From the NCBI GenBank assembly GCA_028281025.1, contig JANQKR010000048.1, positions 1 to 64,000 of the forward strand: a stretch of 64,000 bases of DNA, in the 5' to 3' direction. Of the stretch, positions 34,544-47,670 are shown in pieces. The translations under genes and the position numbers were made by a program. This DNA is from Croceivirga sp. Lineage in GTDB: Bacteria; Bacteroidota; Bacteroidia; Flavobacteriales; Flavobacteriaceae. The notes beneath the pieces are model-generated. The model saw nothing but the letters and a program-made list of their open reading frames with translations, had not been told where the DNA came from and did no database searches. Every line of letters starts with the position of its first letter. The first letter of the stretch is position 1.

Positions 34544-37500
34544 TCAATTTTTTGCAACTTTTTGTTTATAGGACGATGGTAGGCATTGGAACTGTTTTTG
34601 GAAACAGGTCTTAAAATATTTGTAATCATTGAAGCCCACATCATACGCAATTTCACTTAAATTCATGTCGGTGGTCAAAATCAATAAAGCCGCCCTTTTT
34701 AAACGTATCGATCTAATAAACGCGGTTAGGGATAGGTCTGTCAATGATTTCATTTTCCGGTAAAGGGTAGACTGGCTCATATGTAGTTCTTCCACTAAAT
34801 TGTCTATTCCAAAGTTTGGGTTGTGCAGATTGTTCTCCACAACGAGCATCGCTTTTTGAATAAAGGCGTTTTCCGGTTCATTGACCTCATCTACTTCAGA
34901 ATCTGACGGTTCAAACCAAATTTTGTTCGTTAAGTATTCTTTTAGCCTGGAACGATTTTGCAGTAATCCGGTAATTCTGGCCTTTACCACATTGGGGTTA
35001 AACGGTTTGGTAATATAATCGTCCGCTCCGGTTTTCAAACCTTCTATCTCAAAAACGGTTGATGTTCTTGCGGTCAATAAAATAATGGGGATGTGCGAAG
35101 TATTTTTATGGGACTTTAGACCTTTGCAAAGTGTAATACCATCCGTTTCCGGCATCATTACATCACTTATGATCAGATCGGGCATTTTTTCCATTGCCAT
35201 ATCATAGCCTTCTTTGCCGCCCTCGGCCCTCAATACCTTATACTGTTCAGAAAGCACATCCTCTAAATAATCCAGGATTTCAGTATTGTCATCAATTATA
35301 AGTATGGTAACTTTTTGGGATGTCACATCGAGGGGGGCAATTTGTTTTTTGGTTTTCCGTGGATAGGCCGCTATGTTATCCGTTCTTATAAACGCATCAT
35401 TGATATTGTCTTTGTAGAATGTGGGATCCGTCCCTATTTTAATGGTAAACTCAGACCCTTCATTTTTTTTGCTCTTTACCGTGATGGAACCATTGTGCAG
35501 TTCAATAATTTTCTTGGTAAAGGCAAGTCCAATACCACTTCCGATCATTTGGCTGGAGCTTGCACTTTTGATCTGAAAGTACATGTCAAAAATCTTGTCC
35601 AGGTTTTTCGAGCTTATTCCAATGCCCGTGTCCTGTATGATCAACACACACTTTTTAGCTTCAGATTTTAGTCTCAAAGTTATCCGATCTCTTGGTCCGC
35701 TATATTTTAAGGCATTTGACAATAGGTTGCAAAGTGCAATTTCCATCTTGTTCCTATCAAAAGGGAAGCACAGTTCTTCCACCTCCGGTTCAAAATGGTA
35801 TGAAATCCCTTTCTCTTTGGCCAAGTCCTTAAAATAGAGAAACACTTCGTTGGAGAACCTGACGAAATTACCTTCGGACGCGTTTAATTGTAAATGCCCT
35901 TTTTCTGCTTTTCTAAAATCCAATAATTGATTTATCAAATTCGATAACCTATTGGTGTTTCGCTCTACGATATTGATTTTATTCTTTACATTATCGTTCA
36001 GAACTTCAATGCTTTGAAGTTCCTGTAGTGGCCCCTGCATTAACGTTAGTGGTGTTCTAAATTCATGGGATATGTTGGTGAAAAAGTTGAGTTTGGTTTC
36101 ATTTATTTCGTACTCTTTTTCCTTTTCCATCTTTAGGATCTCCACATTCCTTTTTAGTACAAGCTGTTTCTGCTTAAATTTTAGGAACGTATAAATGGCA
36201 AGGCCCGTTAGCAATACATAAATGAAAAATGCCCATGTGCTCAGCCAAGGTGACTGTGCAACTCGTATCTCCATTGTTTTACTGGGCCCCCAGTTTTGAT
36301 TGTCCCTTGTGCCCGCCACCTGTAATTGGTAATGTCCTGCAGGTAGACTGGCAAAGTTTATTTCGTTTTTATCGAGCAGATCAATCCAATTTTCATGTAT
36401 TTCCTTTAATCGATATCTGTACTTGACGTTCAGGTTTCCCAAAAAATCATTGGTATTGAAACCGATGGACAGGAAATCATGATCTGAATCCAATTGAATC
36501 TCTTTTGCGTAGCTGAAGTTTCTGTCTATAATGGCATTCTCCCCCTTATATTCTATTTTTTCGTTGTTTACCCTTAAGCTCGAAAAAACGATTTCCGGGA
36601 TTTCATTCGGTATTTCAATATTGTAGGGGTCAAAATAGGTTATGTTGTTAATGCCTCCGAAATAGAGCTGTCGGTTTTGAAAGTTATAAGCGCTCCTATC
36701 ATTAAAAGCTATGGTGTTTTCACCATCCCGTTCCCCGAACGTTAAAAAAGATTGATTTCCTGGGTTGTATTTGACGATATCGGTAGCGGTGGACATCCAA
36801 ATGTTTTCCTCCCTATCCAAAAGTACTGAGCTGATGTAATCATCTTTGAGTCCATCTTTTGTGGTCAACCGCTGTTGTATGCTTAGTTTTTTTGTGGCCG
36901 CGTCATAACTAAGTTGTATCAGGCCACCTGGGGTTCCCAACCAAATGGTATTGTCCTGGATTTGTATATCATTGATGATGACACTCGGCAGTTCTTCTTT
37001 TAACAACTTTGAATGGTGTATAAATTCATCTTTGGTCGCATCGTATAGATGAAGGCCATGGTATGTCCCAACCCAAATAAGTCCCCTACTATCTTCCACA
37101 ATTCCAGTGATCCTGTCGCTCATTAGCCCAAAATTGTTTTTGGCATTGTTGCGGTAGGATTTATATTTACTTGCATCTGTCATCCCTTTAAGGGGCACTT
37201 TGTAGATGCCCGTTTGTTGTGTACCAATAAAAAGGTTTTCCCTAAAGTCTATGTGAAATGCGGTAACCCGGTTTAAAAAGGTGTTGGAGTATCGTATTTT
37301 ACCATTGATAAGGTCTAGAACCTGAAAGTTTTTTCCCGTACCTACGAACAGTTGGTTCTTATACCGATAAAAACAATTGACCTTATCATTGTCAAAACCT
37401 TTGACTTTTCGTTGATCGTGGATTGACCCACCCTTAAAAACACCGCTTTTGCTAGTGCCGATGAAAAGGTTGGTCGAATCTTTATAAATAGCCGTAATGT

Positions 37501-38566
37501 TTTGATGGCTATCCAATTCTGAACCCCTTAGGTCCAGGCTGGCATTTTTGAACCCTTTATTGGGTGTGAGCTTCACTACACCGGCGTTTGCGGTGCCCAC
37601 CCAAACCTGTTTTTTGGCATCGTGGTGCACGTTTAGGACAATCGCATAATTTTCTTTGATCTGTTGCGTGTTCTTTGGGCTAATTTTAATTTTGTTAAAA
37701 GTGCTAAGATCCTTGTTGCTTTTGTAGAGCCCCTTGCCCCATGTGCCTATCCATAGGTTATTGTCATGGTCCAAAGACAACCTTCTAGAGAAAAAGCTCC
37801 CAACGTTCGTTTCAATACCATCAATGGTTTCCGTTTGGTAATCAAAGTAGAACAATTGGGAATTTTGGCCCCTACAGGACACCCATATCCTGTTCCTGAA
37901 CTCATCATAAACAACATCAAAAAGGGGTGCATTGAGCTTGTAGCTGTCAACCGACTTTTTGTAAATATTGTAGCGTATCAGTTCTTTGTCCGCTGCAAAC
38001 CATAGATCGCCGTTCAGCCCTTTACCGATCCCATAAATTGCTGAATTGTATTCTAAATGTGCGATGCGTGTCTTTTTTATGGGGTCTATTCCATAGATTC
38101 CTTTATCCCACGTACCTATCCAAATAGAATTATCATCGGCCTGTGCAATGCTGTTTATCCTAATATCACCGGTTGCCTCCTGGTCTTTGGATCGAAAAAG
38201 ATGGTTATAATTAAGTACCTCGTTGTTTTCCGGTTTAAAACTGGTCAAACCAGCACTTTTGGTTCCAATCCATATGACATTGTTATTGCCCTTGAACAGT
38301 ATTTCAATGTTCTCGTTCTTTAATTGGTCATAACCCAATGATGGCTTTATATATGAAAAGGTGTATCCATTGAATTTTGTAATACCGTTTTCTGTGGCAA
38401 ACCATTTATTGTTCAATTCATCGCTGACTATCGAGGTGACATAATTATTGGACAGCCCTTCTTCCGTAGAAATGAACTCTTGTATGTAATCATTGGTCCG
38501 GGATTGGGAAAAAACATTGACCATGGAGAGCATAAAAAGCATAAATGGCAAACGAAGGTCTTTCAT
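34544..38566 (-). CDS. Hybrid two-component system sensor/transcription activator (HTCS)
   Basis: 1340 residues in one chain. A signal peptide (~1-21) leads into seven-bladed propeller Reg_prop repeats (~30-690, many (W/L)WIGT(W/K)xxG motifs), a Y_Y_Y Ig domain (~700-780) and a transmembrane helix (~790-812). The cytoplasmic part has HisKA (NISHEFRTPL, phospho-accepting H834), HATPase (NLLSNALKY, DTGIGIS), a receiver domain (LIIDDNTEI, D1135 in SDVMMPETDG) and an AraC HTH (SEIAYDVGFNDYKYFKTCF). HTCS proteins sense oligosaccharide in the periplasm and activate neighbouring utilisation loci. It lies between susCD (same strand) and the divergent enzyme operon, so it is the obvious regulator of both. 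Confidence 0.95.
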   Translation of the reverse strand: MKDLRLPFMLFMLSMVNVFSQSRTNDYIQEFISTEEGLSNNYVTSIVSDELNNKWFATENGITKFNGYTFSYIKPSLGYDQLKNENIEILFKGNNNVIWIGTKSAGLTSFKPENNEVLNYNHLFRSKDQEATGDIRINSIAQADDNSIWIGTWDKGIYGIDPIKKTRIAHLEYNSAIYGIGKGLNGDLWFAADKELIRYNIYKKSVDSYKLNAPLFDVVYDEFRNRIWVSCRGQNSQLFYFDYQTETIDGIETNVGSFFSRRLSLDHDNNLWIGTWGKGLYKSNKDLSTFNKIKISPKNTQQIKENYAIVLNVHHDAKKQVWVGTANAGVVKLTPNKGFKNASLDLRGSELDSHQNITAIYKDSTNLFIGTSKSGVFKGGSIHDQRKVKGFDNDKVNCFYRYKNQLFVGTGKNFQVLDLINGKIRYSNTFLNRVTAFHIDFRENLFIGTQQTGIYKVPLKGMTDASKYKSYRNNAKNNFGLMSDRITGIVEDSRGLIWVGTYHGLHLYDATKDEFIHHSKLLKEELPSVIINDIQIQDNTIWLGTPGGLIQLSYDAATKKLSIQQRLTTKDGLKDDYISSVLLDREENIWMSTATDIVKYNPGNQSFLTFGERDGENTIAFNDRSAYNFQNRQLYFGGINNITYFDPYNIEIPNEIPEIVFSSLRVNNEKIEYKGENAIIDRNFSYAKEIQLDSDHDFLSIGFNTNDFLGNLNVKYRYRLKEIHENWIDLLDKNEINFASLPAGHYQLQVAGTRDNQNWGPSKTMEIRVAQSPWLSTWAFFIYVLLTGLAIYTFLKFKQKQLVLKRNVEILKMEKEKEYEINETKLNFFTNISHEFRTPLTLMQGPLQELQSIEVLNDNVKNKINIVERNTNRLSNLINQLLDFRKAEKGHLQLNASEGNFVRFSNEVFLYFKDLAKEKGISYHFEPEVEELCFPFDRNKMEIALCNLLSNALKYSGPRDRITLRLKSEAKKCVLIIQDTGIGISSKNLDKIFDMYFQIKSASSSQMIGSGIGLAFTKKIIELHNGSITVKSKKNEGSEFTIKIGTDPTFYKDNINDAFIRTDNIAAYPRKTKKQIAPLDVTSQKVTILIIDDNTEILDYLEDVLSEQYKVLRAEGGKEGYDMAMEKMPDLIISDVMMPETDGITLCKGLKSHKNTSHIPIILLTARTSTVFEIEGLKTGADDYITKPFNPNVVKARITGLLQNRSRLKEYLTNKIWFEPSDSEVDEVNEPENAFIQKAMLVVENNLHNPNFGIDNLVEELHMSQSTLYRKMKSLTDLSLTAFIRSIRLKRAALLILTTDMNLSEIAYDVGFNDYKYFKTCFQKQFQCLPSSYKQKVAKN

Positions 38567-38705
38567 TTTTGTATTGATCGTTTATACCATGAACTTAATG
38601 TATTTACTTTAAACAATGGCGTTTTGAACTATTACTACCCTATAATTGATTCATATACCCCATTTTTTATACACTGATATTATGGAGCTTTGTAATCCAA
38701 TATGA

Positions 38706-41891
<3,186 letters not shown>

Positions 41892-41894
41892 GCC

Positions 41895-43337
41895 ATGAAA
41901 ATTTTTAGATTATTCCATCTGTTTACGTTACTGATTTTGTTTTTTTCCTCATGTAGGGAAAAAGAGCAAAACAACCGTTCGGAAAACGAATCAAAAAAAC
42001 CAAATATCATCTACATCATGGCGGATGATTTGGGTTACGGAGACCTGGGAATATATGGCCAAAACAAGATAAAAACCCCCCGATTAGATCAAATGGCCCA
42101 AGAGGGCATGATGTTTACCCAGCATTATGCGGGTTCAACGGTGTGCATGCCTTCCAGAGCTTCTTTAATGACGGGATACCACACTGGGCATTCAACGGTG
42201 AGGGGCAACCCCAGGTGGACGTTTACCGGTAGTGCGGTCGATCTATCGTTGCAAGATGTTACCGTTGCCGAAGAATTGAAAAGGGCCGGTTATACGACCG
42301 GACTTATCGGAAAATGGGGGTTGGCCGAGAAGGACCTGACCAGCATGCCCAACAATCAAGGGTTCGATTATTTCTATGGATATCGAAAACATAAAACGGC
42401 ACACTATTATTATCCGGATACCCTATACCGCAACAATAAGGCCATTGCAACAGGTAATAAGGTGCATGAGAAGGAAGGAACCTACTCCCACGATTCCTTT
42501 ACCGAAGACGCCCTCAACTACATAAAAAAGAATAAAGACACGACCTTCTTTCTGTACTTGGCATTCACTATTCCGCATTATGAATTGGAAGTGCCCGAAG
42601 ATTCCAAGGTGCCCTACAAAAAATTGAATTGGGAAGAACGCACCCTACCCTCAAGAAAAGGGGGGTATCAGCATGATGAAGATGGCAACGCCACCTACGC
42701 AGGAATGGTTTCCAGGATGGATATGCATGTGGGCCAATTATTGGATACGTTGAAGGAATTGGGCATCGATAAAAATACCTTGGTCATTTTTACAAGTGAC
42801 AATGGCCATGAATATGACCGTGGATTTTTCAATAGCAATGGGGATTTTCAAGGGCGAAAACGGGATTTATACGATGGTGGTATTCGAATCCCATTTATTG
42901 CCCGATGGCCAGGTACCGTACCCGCCAATAGCACTACCCAACACATTTCCGCTTTTTGGGATTTTCTTCCCACGGCCTGCGAAATAGCGGGGGTTGAACC
43001 TATGGAAAAAGACCTCGATGGCATATCGTATTTGCCAACCCTTTTGGGGAACGATGAAGATCAAAGGAAACACGATTACCTCTATTGGGAGTTCAATGAA
43101 GGAAGAGGACCCGTTCAGGGCATTAGAAAAGACCAATGGAAAGCGGTAAAGTATCTTGGGAAACCGGTAGAGCTTTACCATATCGTGGAAGACCCGGGAG
43201 AGGAAAAAGACCTTGCCGAATCCATGCCCGAATTGGCCGGAGAAATGGGTGAAATCATAAAAAAGGCAAGAACCCCCGATCCCAATTTTTTGTTGGATTA
43301 CCATCCACGCGTCAAAAAAAGAATGGAAAATAAATGA
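41895..43337 (+). CDS. Formylglycine-dependent S1 sulfatase lipoprotein (1 of 5)
   Basis: 480 residues, lipobox FFSSCREKEQ. The sulfatase signature is STVCMPSRASLMTG; C84 is the residue that must be converted to formylglycine. The metal site is supported by NIIYIMADDLGYGDLG (two Asp) and FTSDNGHEY. The substrate-helix lysine follows in GLIGKWGLAEKD, where tryptophan-glycine replaces the common WHLG. The start is 3 bp from the GH2 stop and the end overlaps the next gene by 4 bp. As an outer- or inner-membrane lipoprotein it acts in the periplasm or on the cell surface. The sulfate position it removes cannot be told from sequence here. Confidence 0.93.
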   Translation: MKIFRLFHLFTLLILFFSSCREKEQNNRSENESKKPNIIYIMADDLGYGDLGIYGQNKIKTPRLDQMAQEGMMFTQHYAGSTVCMPSRASLMTGYHTGHSTVRGNPRWTFTGSAVDLSLQDVTVAEELKRAGYTTGLIGKWGLAEKDLTSMPNNQGFDYFYGYRKHKTAHYYYPDTLYRNNKAIATGNKVHEKEGTYSHDSFTEDALNYIKKNKDTTFFLYLAFTIPHYELEVPEDSKVPYKKLNWEERTLPSRKGGYQHDEDGNATYAGMVSRMDMHVGQLLDTLKELGIDKNTLVIFTSDNGHEYDRGFFNSNGDFQGRKRDLYDGGIRIPFIARWPGTVPANSTTQHISAFWDFLPTACEIAGVEPMEKDLDGISYLPTLLGNDEDQRKHDYLYWEFNEGRGPVQGIRKDQWKAVKYLGKPVELYHIVEDPGEEKDLAESMPELAGEMGEIIKKARTPDPNFLLDYHPRVKKRMENK

Positions 43338-44782
43338 GAAAAATTACAACTACACTCACCCTCATCCTACTTTTTAGCTGTGCCGAAAAGAAAAAGGGAG
43401 TTGAATCCATCCAACAGTATAACATCCTTTGGATTGTCGCTGACGATCTTGGTACCGATTTGGGTTGTTATGGGAAAGACATCATCCATACGCCAAATCT
43501 TGATCAATTGGCCTCAGAATCCATTCGCTATACAAATTTGAATACGGTAACCGCCGTCTGCTCGCCAAGCCGTTCCTCATTGATCACCGGTATGTACCCG
43601 GTCACCCTTGGCGTACACCAGCATAGGACACAGTTTAAGAAAGTGCTTCCGGAAGGTGTACAACCCATAACGGAGTACTTCAAGGAGGCAGGATATTTTG
43701 TGACCAACGGAAGGGGAAATCCTGAGGATAAGGGCGGTAAAACCGATTACAATTTTAAATACAAAGCTTCTGAAATGTACCAAGCCGGGCATTGGAGCAA
43801 GCGAGAGGAAGGACAACGGTTCTTTTCACAGATACAGATTTTCTTTCCACATAGACCGTTCCATAAAGATTCACTGAACCCTATAGATCCGGACAAAGTG
43901 GAGCTACCCCCTTACTATCCCAACCATGAATTGTTGCGAAAAGATTGGGCCCTATATCTGGAAACCGTTCAATTGGTAGATCAAAAAGTTGGGGAAATCA
44001 TGGATCACTTAAAAGAAGAGGGCATCTTGGAAAACACGGTCGTATTCTTTTTTGGGGACCAGGGCAGACCACATGTTAGGGCAAAGCAATTTTTGTACAA
44101 TGCCGGTACGAATACGCCATTAATGGTCAGATGGCCAGATGGAAGAGGTGCGGGTACGGTCGATGATCGATTGGTCAGCAATGTAGATATCCCAGTAGCC
44201 GCCATGAATTTAGCAAAGGTGCCCATTCCCGACCATATTCAAGGTAAGGACTTTCTCAATGCTGTTGAAAGGAAATATATATTCACAATGCGCGACCGAC
44301 GGGACGAAACGGTAGATCGCATACGATCCGTTAGAAACAAGAAATTTAAATACATCAAGAATTATTATCCAGATAGGCCGTATATGCAGCCAAATGTGTA
44401 CAAGGACAATCGTTATCCGGCCCGACCCCTGTTGCGCCTGTTGCACGAACAGGGCAAGTTGAACGAAACACAGTCCCTTTTTGTTTCTGAAAGTAGACCA
44501 GCGGAAGAACTTTACGATTTGGAAAACGATCCGCATGAAGTCAACAATTTGGCCAACAATCCCGATTATACCGCTACTTTGGAAACCATGCGAACCGTAT
44601 TGGAAGAATGGGTGGCCGAAAATGATAAAGGAATCTATCCGGAAGATCAAAAAGAGCTAGATCACGCCCATGGATTGATGATGGGTCGAAGGGCGAAAAT
44701 GTTGAAGGAAAGAAATTTGGATGATGACGTTACCCACCAAGAAATGGTTGATTACTGGATGAAACGTTATGAATTGGAGTAA
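43334..44782 (+). CDS. Divergent S1 sulfatase lipoprotein, sulfamidase-like subgroup (2 of 5)
   Basis: 482 residues with lipobox LLFSCAEKKKG. The signature is TAVCSPSRSSLITG (C76). Two usual S1 landmarks are altered. The GKWHLG helix is absent (YFVTNGRGNPEDKGG instead). The C-terminal metal pair, normally Asp-Asn in SDNG, reads GDQGRPHVRAKQ, that is D242-Q243. Sequences with GD(H/N)GxPHxRxKQ resemble the N-sulfoglucosamine sulfohydrolase side of the S1 family, so a different geometry or substrate class (N- or ring-internal sulfate) is possible. It may also be less active. Coupled by a 4-bp overlap to its upstream neighbour and directly abutting the next sulfatase gene. Confidence 0.88.
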   Translation: MRKITTTLTLILLFSCAEKKKGVESIQQYNILWIVADDLGTDLGCYGKDIIHTPNLDQLASESIRYTNLNTVTAVCSPSRSSLITGMYPVTLGVHQHRTQFKKVLPEGVQPITEYFKEAGYFVTNGRGNPEDKGGKTDYNFKYKASEMYQAGHWSKREEGQRFFSQIQIFFPHRPFHKDSLNPIDPDKVELPPYYPNHELLRKDWALYLETVQLVDQKVGEIMDHLKEEGILENTVVFFFGDQGRPHVRAKQFLYNAGTNTPLMVRWPDGRGAGTVDDRLVSNVDIPVAAMNLAKVPIPDHIQGKDFLNAVERKYIFTMRDRRDETVDRIRSVRNKKFKYIKNYYPDRPYMQPNVYKDNRYPARPLLRLLHEQGKLNETQSLFVSESRPAEELYDLENDPHEVNNLANNPDYTATLETMRTVLEEWVAENDKGIYPEDQKELDHAHGLMMGRRAKMLKERNLDDDVTHQEMVDYWMKRYELE

Positions 44783-46243
44783 ATGAAACGAATTTCAGGT
44801 CTAAATAGCGCCAAAATAGCGACCCTTATTTTAGTAGTGATGCTGTCCGGTTGTAAAAGCAAACCGGAAAAAGAAATGGCGGTCAACACAAAAACCCCTC
44901 CAAACATTGTGCTTATCAATGTTGATGATATGGGCTGGATGGACACGGAGCCTTACGGTACTACCTTTTATCAAACCCCAAATATTTCAAGATTGTCGAA
45001 CATGGGTATGACCTTTTCCAGAGGGTATGCGGGGGCCGCAAATTGCGCTCCCAGTCGTGCTTGTCTCCTGAGTGGTATGAACACCCCCAGGCATGGTATC
45101 TACACTGTGGGCAATTCCGATCGGGGCAACAAAAAAACCCGAAAATTGATTCCTATTCCAAATACCACTGTATTGCATGACTCCGTGGTATCCTTGGCGG
45201 AAATGCTTGCTGATGTGGGCTATACCTCGGGTAGTTTTGGCAAATGGCATTTGGGGCGTGATTCGCGAAGTCAGGGATTTGATGTCAATTTTGGAGGTGA
45301 AGAGCGTGGCAATCCCGGTAAGAATGGTTATTTCGCCCCCTACAACCTTTCCGATCCAAAACTCAAAAATGCGCCGGAAGGTGAAAATTTGACCGATAGA
45401 TTGACCACTGAGGCCATCGGTTTTATGAAATCCGCGGAGAACAAGCCCTTTTTTGCTTATGTTACCTATTACGCCGTACACACACCGCTTGCGACAACCC
45501 CTGAACTGCAAGCCAAATATGAAAAACTGGGCAATGGGTTGCAGAACAATGCAACATTCGCCGGTATGGTGGAGACGGTTGATAACAATGTGGGTCGAAT
45601 AATCGATTTCCTTGAGCGTGAATCCCTATTGGAAAACACCTTGGTTATTTTTACCTCCGATAATGGTGGCATTCGGGACATCAGCAGCCAGTACCCATTA
45701 CGTGCCGGTAAGGGGTCTTACTATGAAGGTGGTATCCGTGTGCCTTTCATATTTGTATGGAAGGGTCAAATAGCTTCAGGTTCGGCCACAAGCCATATAA
45801 TATCAAATCTTGATATTTATCCCACATTGAAGGAAATTTCGGGAAGTGCCCTGGGCAATGAATTTTCAGACGGTCAGTCAATACTTCCCCTGCTCAAAGG
45901 GGACCGAATTTTGGAAAAGGATTTGTATTTCCATTTTCCAATTTACTTGCAGGCCTACAATCGGAAAACCGATGACGGACGCGACCCCTTATTTCGTACC
46001 AGGCCAGGTTCCGCACTCATATCGGGCGACTGGAAACTGCACCATTATTACGAGGACAACACCCTGGAGTTGTATAATTTAAAGAAAGATATTGGCGAGC
46101 GTACCAATTTGGCGGAATCCAATCCGGAAAAAGCAAAGGAGCTCCATGGTAGGTTGCAAAATTGGATAAACCGAAACGAAGCCCCTATCCCAACCGAACC
46201 AAATCCTGATTACGTCGAAGGATTCAATCCCAATAAAAAATGA
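44783..46243 (+). CDS. Formylglycine-dependent S1 sulfatase lipoprotein (3 of 5)
   Basis: 486 residues, lipobox MLSGCKSKPEK. The signature AANCAPSRACLLSG gives C88 as the formylglycine site. The Asp pair is in NIVLINVDDMGWMD, the lysine in SGSFGKWHLGRD, and the second metal pair in FTSDNGGIRDIS, so all core S1 residues are in place. It abuts the previous stop with no gap and overlaps the next gene by 4 bp. Sequence similarity to the other four enzymes is confined to these motifs, which suggests each belongs to a different S1 subfamily and removes a different sulfate. Confidence 0.93.
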   Translation: MKRISGLNSAKIATLILVVMLSGCKSKPEKEMAVNTKTPPNIVLINVDDMGWMDTEPYGTTFYQTPNISRLSNMGMTFSRGYAGAANCAPSRACLLSGMNTPRHGIYTVGNSDRGNKKTRKLIPIPNTTVLHDSVVSLAEMLADVGYTSGSFGKWHLGRDSRSQGFDVNFGGEERGNPGKNGYFAPYNLSDPKLKNAPEGENLTDRLTTEAIGFMKSAENKPFFAYVTYYAVHTPLATTPELQAKYEKLGNGLQNNATFAGMVETVDNNVGRIIDFLERESLLENTLVIFTSDNGGIRDISSQYPLRAGKGSYYEGGIRVPFIFVWKGQIASGSATSHIISNLDIYPTLKEISGSALGNEFSDGQSILPLLKGDRILEKDLYFHFPIYLQAYNRKTDDGRDPLFRTRPGSALISGDWKLHHYYEDNTLELYNLKKDIGERTNLAESNPEKAKELHGRLQNWINRNEAPIPTEPNPDYVEGFNPNKK

Positions 46244-47670
46244 AAAAAGTACTTCGCTCAGTAGCTATACTCCTTTTGTTGGTGGCCTGCAATTCAATAA
46301 CCAAACAAGCTTCAAAAGAACAGAAGCCCAATATAATCGTCATTCTATTGGATGATGCCGGCTATGTTGATTTTGGATTTATGGGCAGTAAGGATTTGGA
46401 AACCCCAAACATTGATGCCCTGGCAAAATCGGGAACCGTTTTTACAGATGCCCACGTTTCGGCAACGGTATGCGCCCCTTCAAGGGCCGGTCTCATGACC
46501 GGAATCTACCAACAACGTTTTGGATTTGAGGCAAACGGTACCGGTGATGCACACTCCGGAGATTTAGGTCTTGCGGATGATGTTACTACAATGGCGGAGG
46601 TTTTAAAAGAAGGGGGCTATACTACTATCGCACTGGGCAAGTGGCATTTGGGCGGAACCCCTACCGATCATCCCAACCAAAGGGGATTTGACGAATTCTA
46701 CGGTTTTTTAACGGGAAGCAGGTCCTATTTTCCGCTTGAAAATCCAAATGAATATCGAATGCTACAGCATAATGGCAAGCGGATCGCATTTGAAGGCTAT
46801 ATGACGGATGTTTTGGGTGATGCTTCCGTAAGATATGTCAAAGAAAACAAAGACAGTCCCTTTTTCATGTATCTGGCCTACAATGCAGTACATACCCCCA
46901 TGCATGCCAAAGAAGAACATTTGAAAAAATATGAAGGCCATCCAAGGAAGGAATTGGCTGCAATGACCTGGTCGCTTGATGAAAATATTGGCAAGCTTCA
47001 ACAAGAACTCCAATCGCTCGGTATTGCTGAGAACACTTTAATCTTCTTTTTAAGTGATAATGGAGGCGCACATAACAACCAATCCAGCAGTGGACCACTA
47101 AAAGGCTGGAAAGGGAGCAAATTTGAAGGTGGGCATCGGATTCCTTTTGTGGTGAGTTGGCCCAAAAAAATTGAAGGGGGAGGGATGTTTGAAGGACTCA
47201 CTTCATCACTGGATATTTTTGCTACCGCTGTTGCTGCAGCAACTATTGCACCGGAAGAACTACTCCAATTGGATGGGGTTGATCTGATGCCTTTTTTGAT
47301 CGGTGAAAAAACGGGCAATCCACACAAACAACTTTTTTGGAGAAAACTGGAAGAAACGGCCGCTCGAAGTGGAGATCATAAACTCATTAGGTTGGACGAT
47401 TTTGGCCATGTCCTGTATGACTTGAACAAGGATTTGGGGGAAACACGGGATCTTTCCAAAGAAAGACCTCAGGAACTCAACGCAATACTGCAAAAGTTGG
47501 AATCTTGGGAGCATACCCTTTTAGAACCATTATGGGTTGAGGGTAGGGATTGGATGGATGTTACCTACCATGTTCACAAACAGTTGATGACCAACGATAC
47601 CATTCACTATAAAAGCCCCAGTGGAATGAAGGGGTATTTGGAAAAACAAAAAAATGATGGGAATAACTAA
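46240..47670 (+). CDS. Formylglycine-dependent S1 sulfatase lipoprotein (4 of 5)
   Basis: 476 residues, lipobox LLLVACNSITK. The formylglycine site is C78 in SATVCAPSRAGLMTG. The Asp pair lies in NIIVILLDDAGYVDFG, the lysine in ALGKWHLGGTPTDHPNQRG, and the second metal pair in FLSDNGGAHNNQ. The run GSRSYFPLENPNEYR followed by an LDENIG core is common in arylsulfatase A/N-acetylgalactosamine-6-sulfatase-like S1 members. Overlaps the upstream gene by 4 bp and the downstream one by 17 bp, a sign of strong translational coupling. Position of the cleaved sulfate is unknown. Confidence 0.93.
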   Translation: MKKVLRSVAILLLLVACNSITKQASKEQKPNIIVILLDDAGYVDFGFMGSKDLETPNIDALAKSGTVFTDAHVSATVCAPSRAGLMTGIYQQRFGFEANGTGDAHSGDLGLADDVTTMAEVLKEGGYTTIALGKWHLGGTPTDHPNQRGFDEFYGFLTGSRSYFPLENPNEYRMLQHNGKRIAFEGYMTDVLGDASVRYVKENKDSPFFMYLAYNAVHTPMHAKEEHLKKYEGHPRKELAAMTWSLDENIGKLQQELQSLGIAENTLIFFLSDNGGAHNNQSSSGPLKGWKGSKFEGGHRIPFVVSWPKKIEGGGMFEGLTSSLDIFATAVAAATIAPEELLQLDGVDLMPFLIGEKTGNPHKQLFWRKLEETAARSGDHKLIRLDDFGHVLYDLNKDLGETRDLSKERPQELNAILQKLESWEHTLLEPLWVEGRDWMDVTYHVHKQLMTNDTIHYKSPSGMKGYLEKQKNDGNN

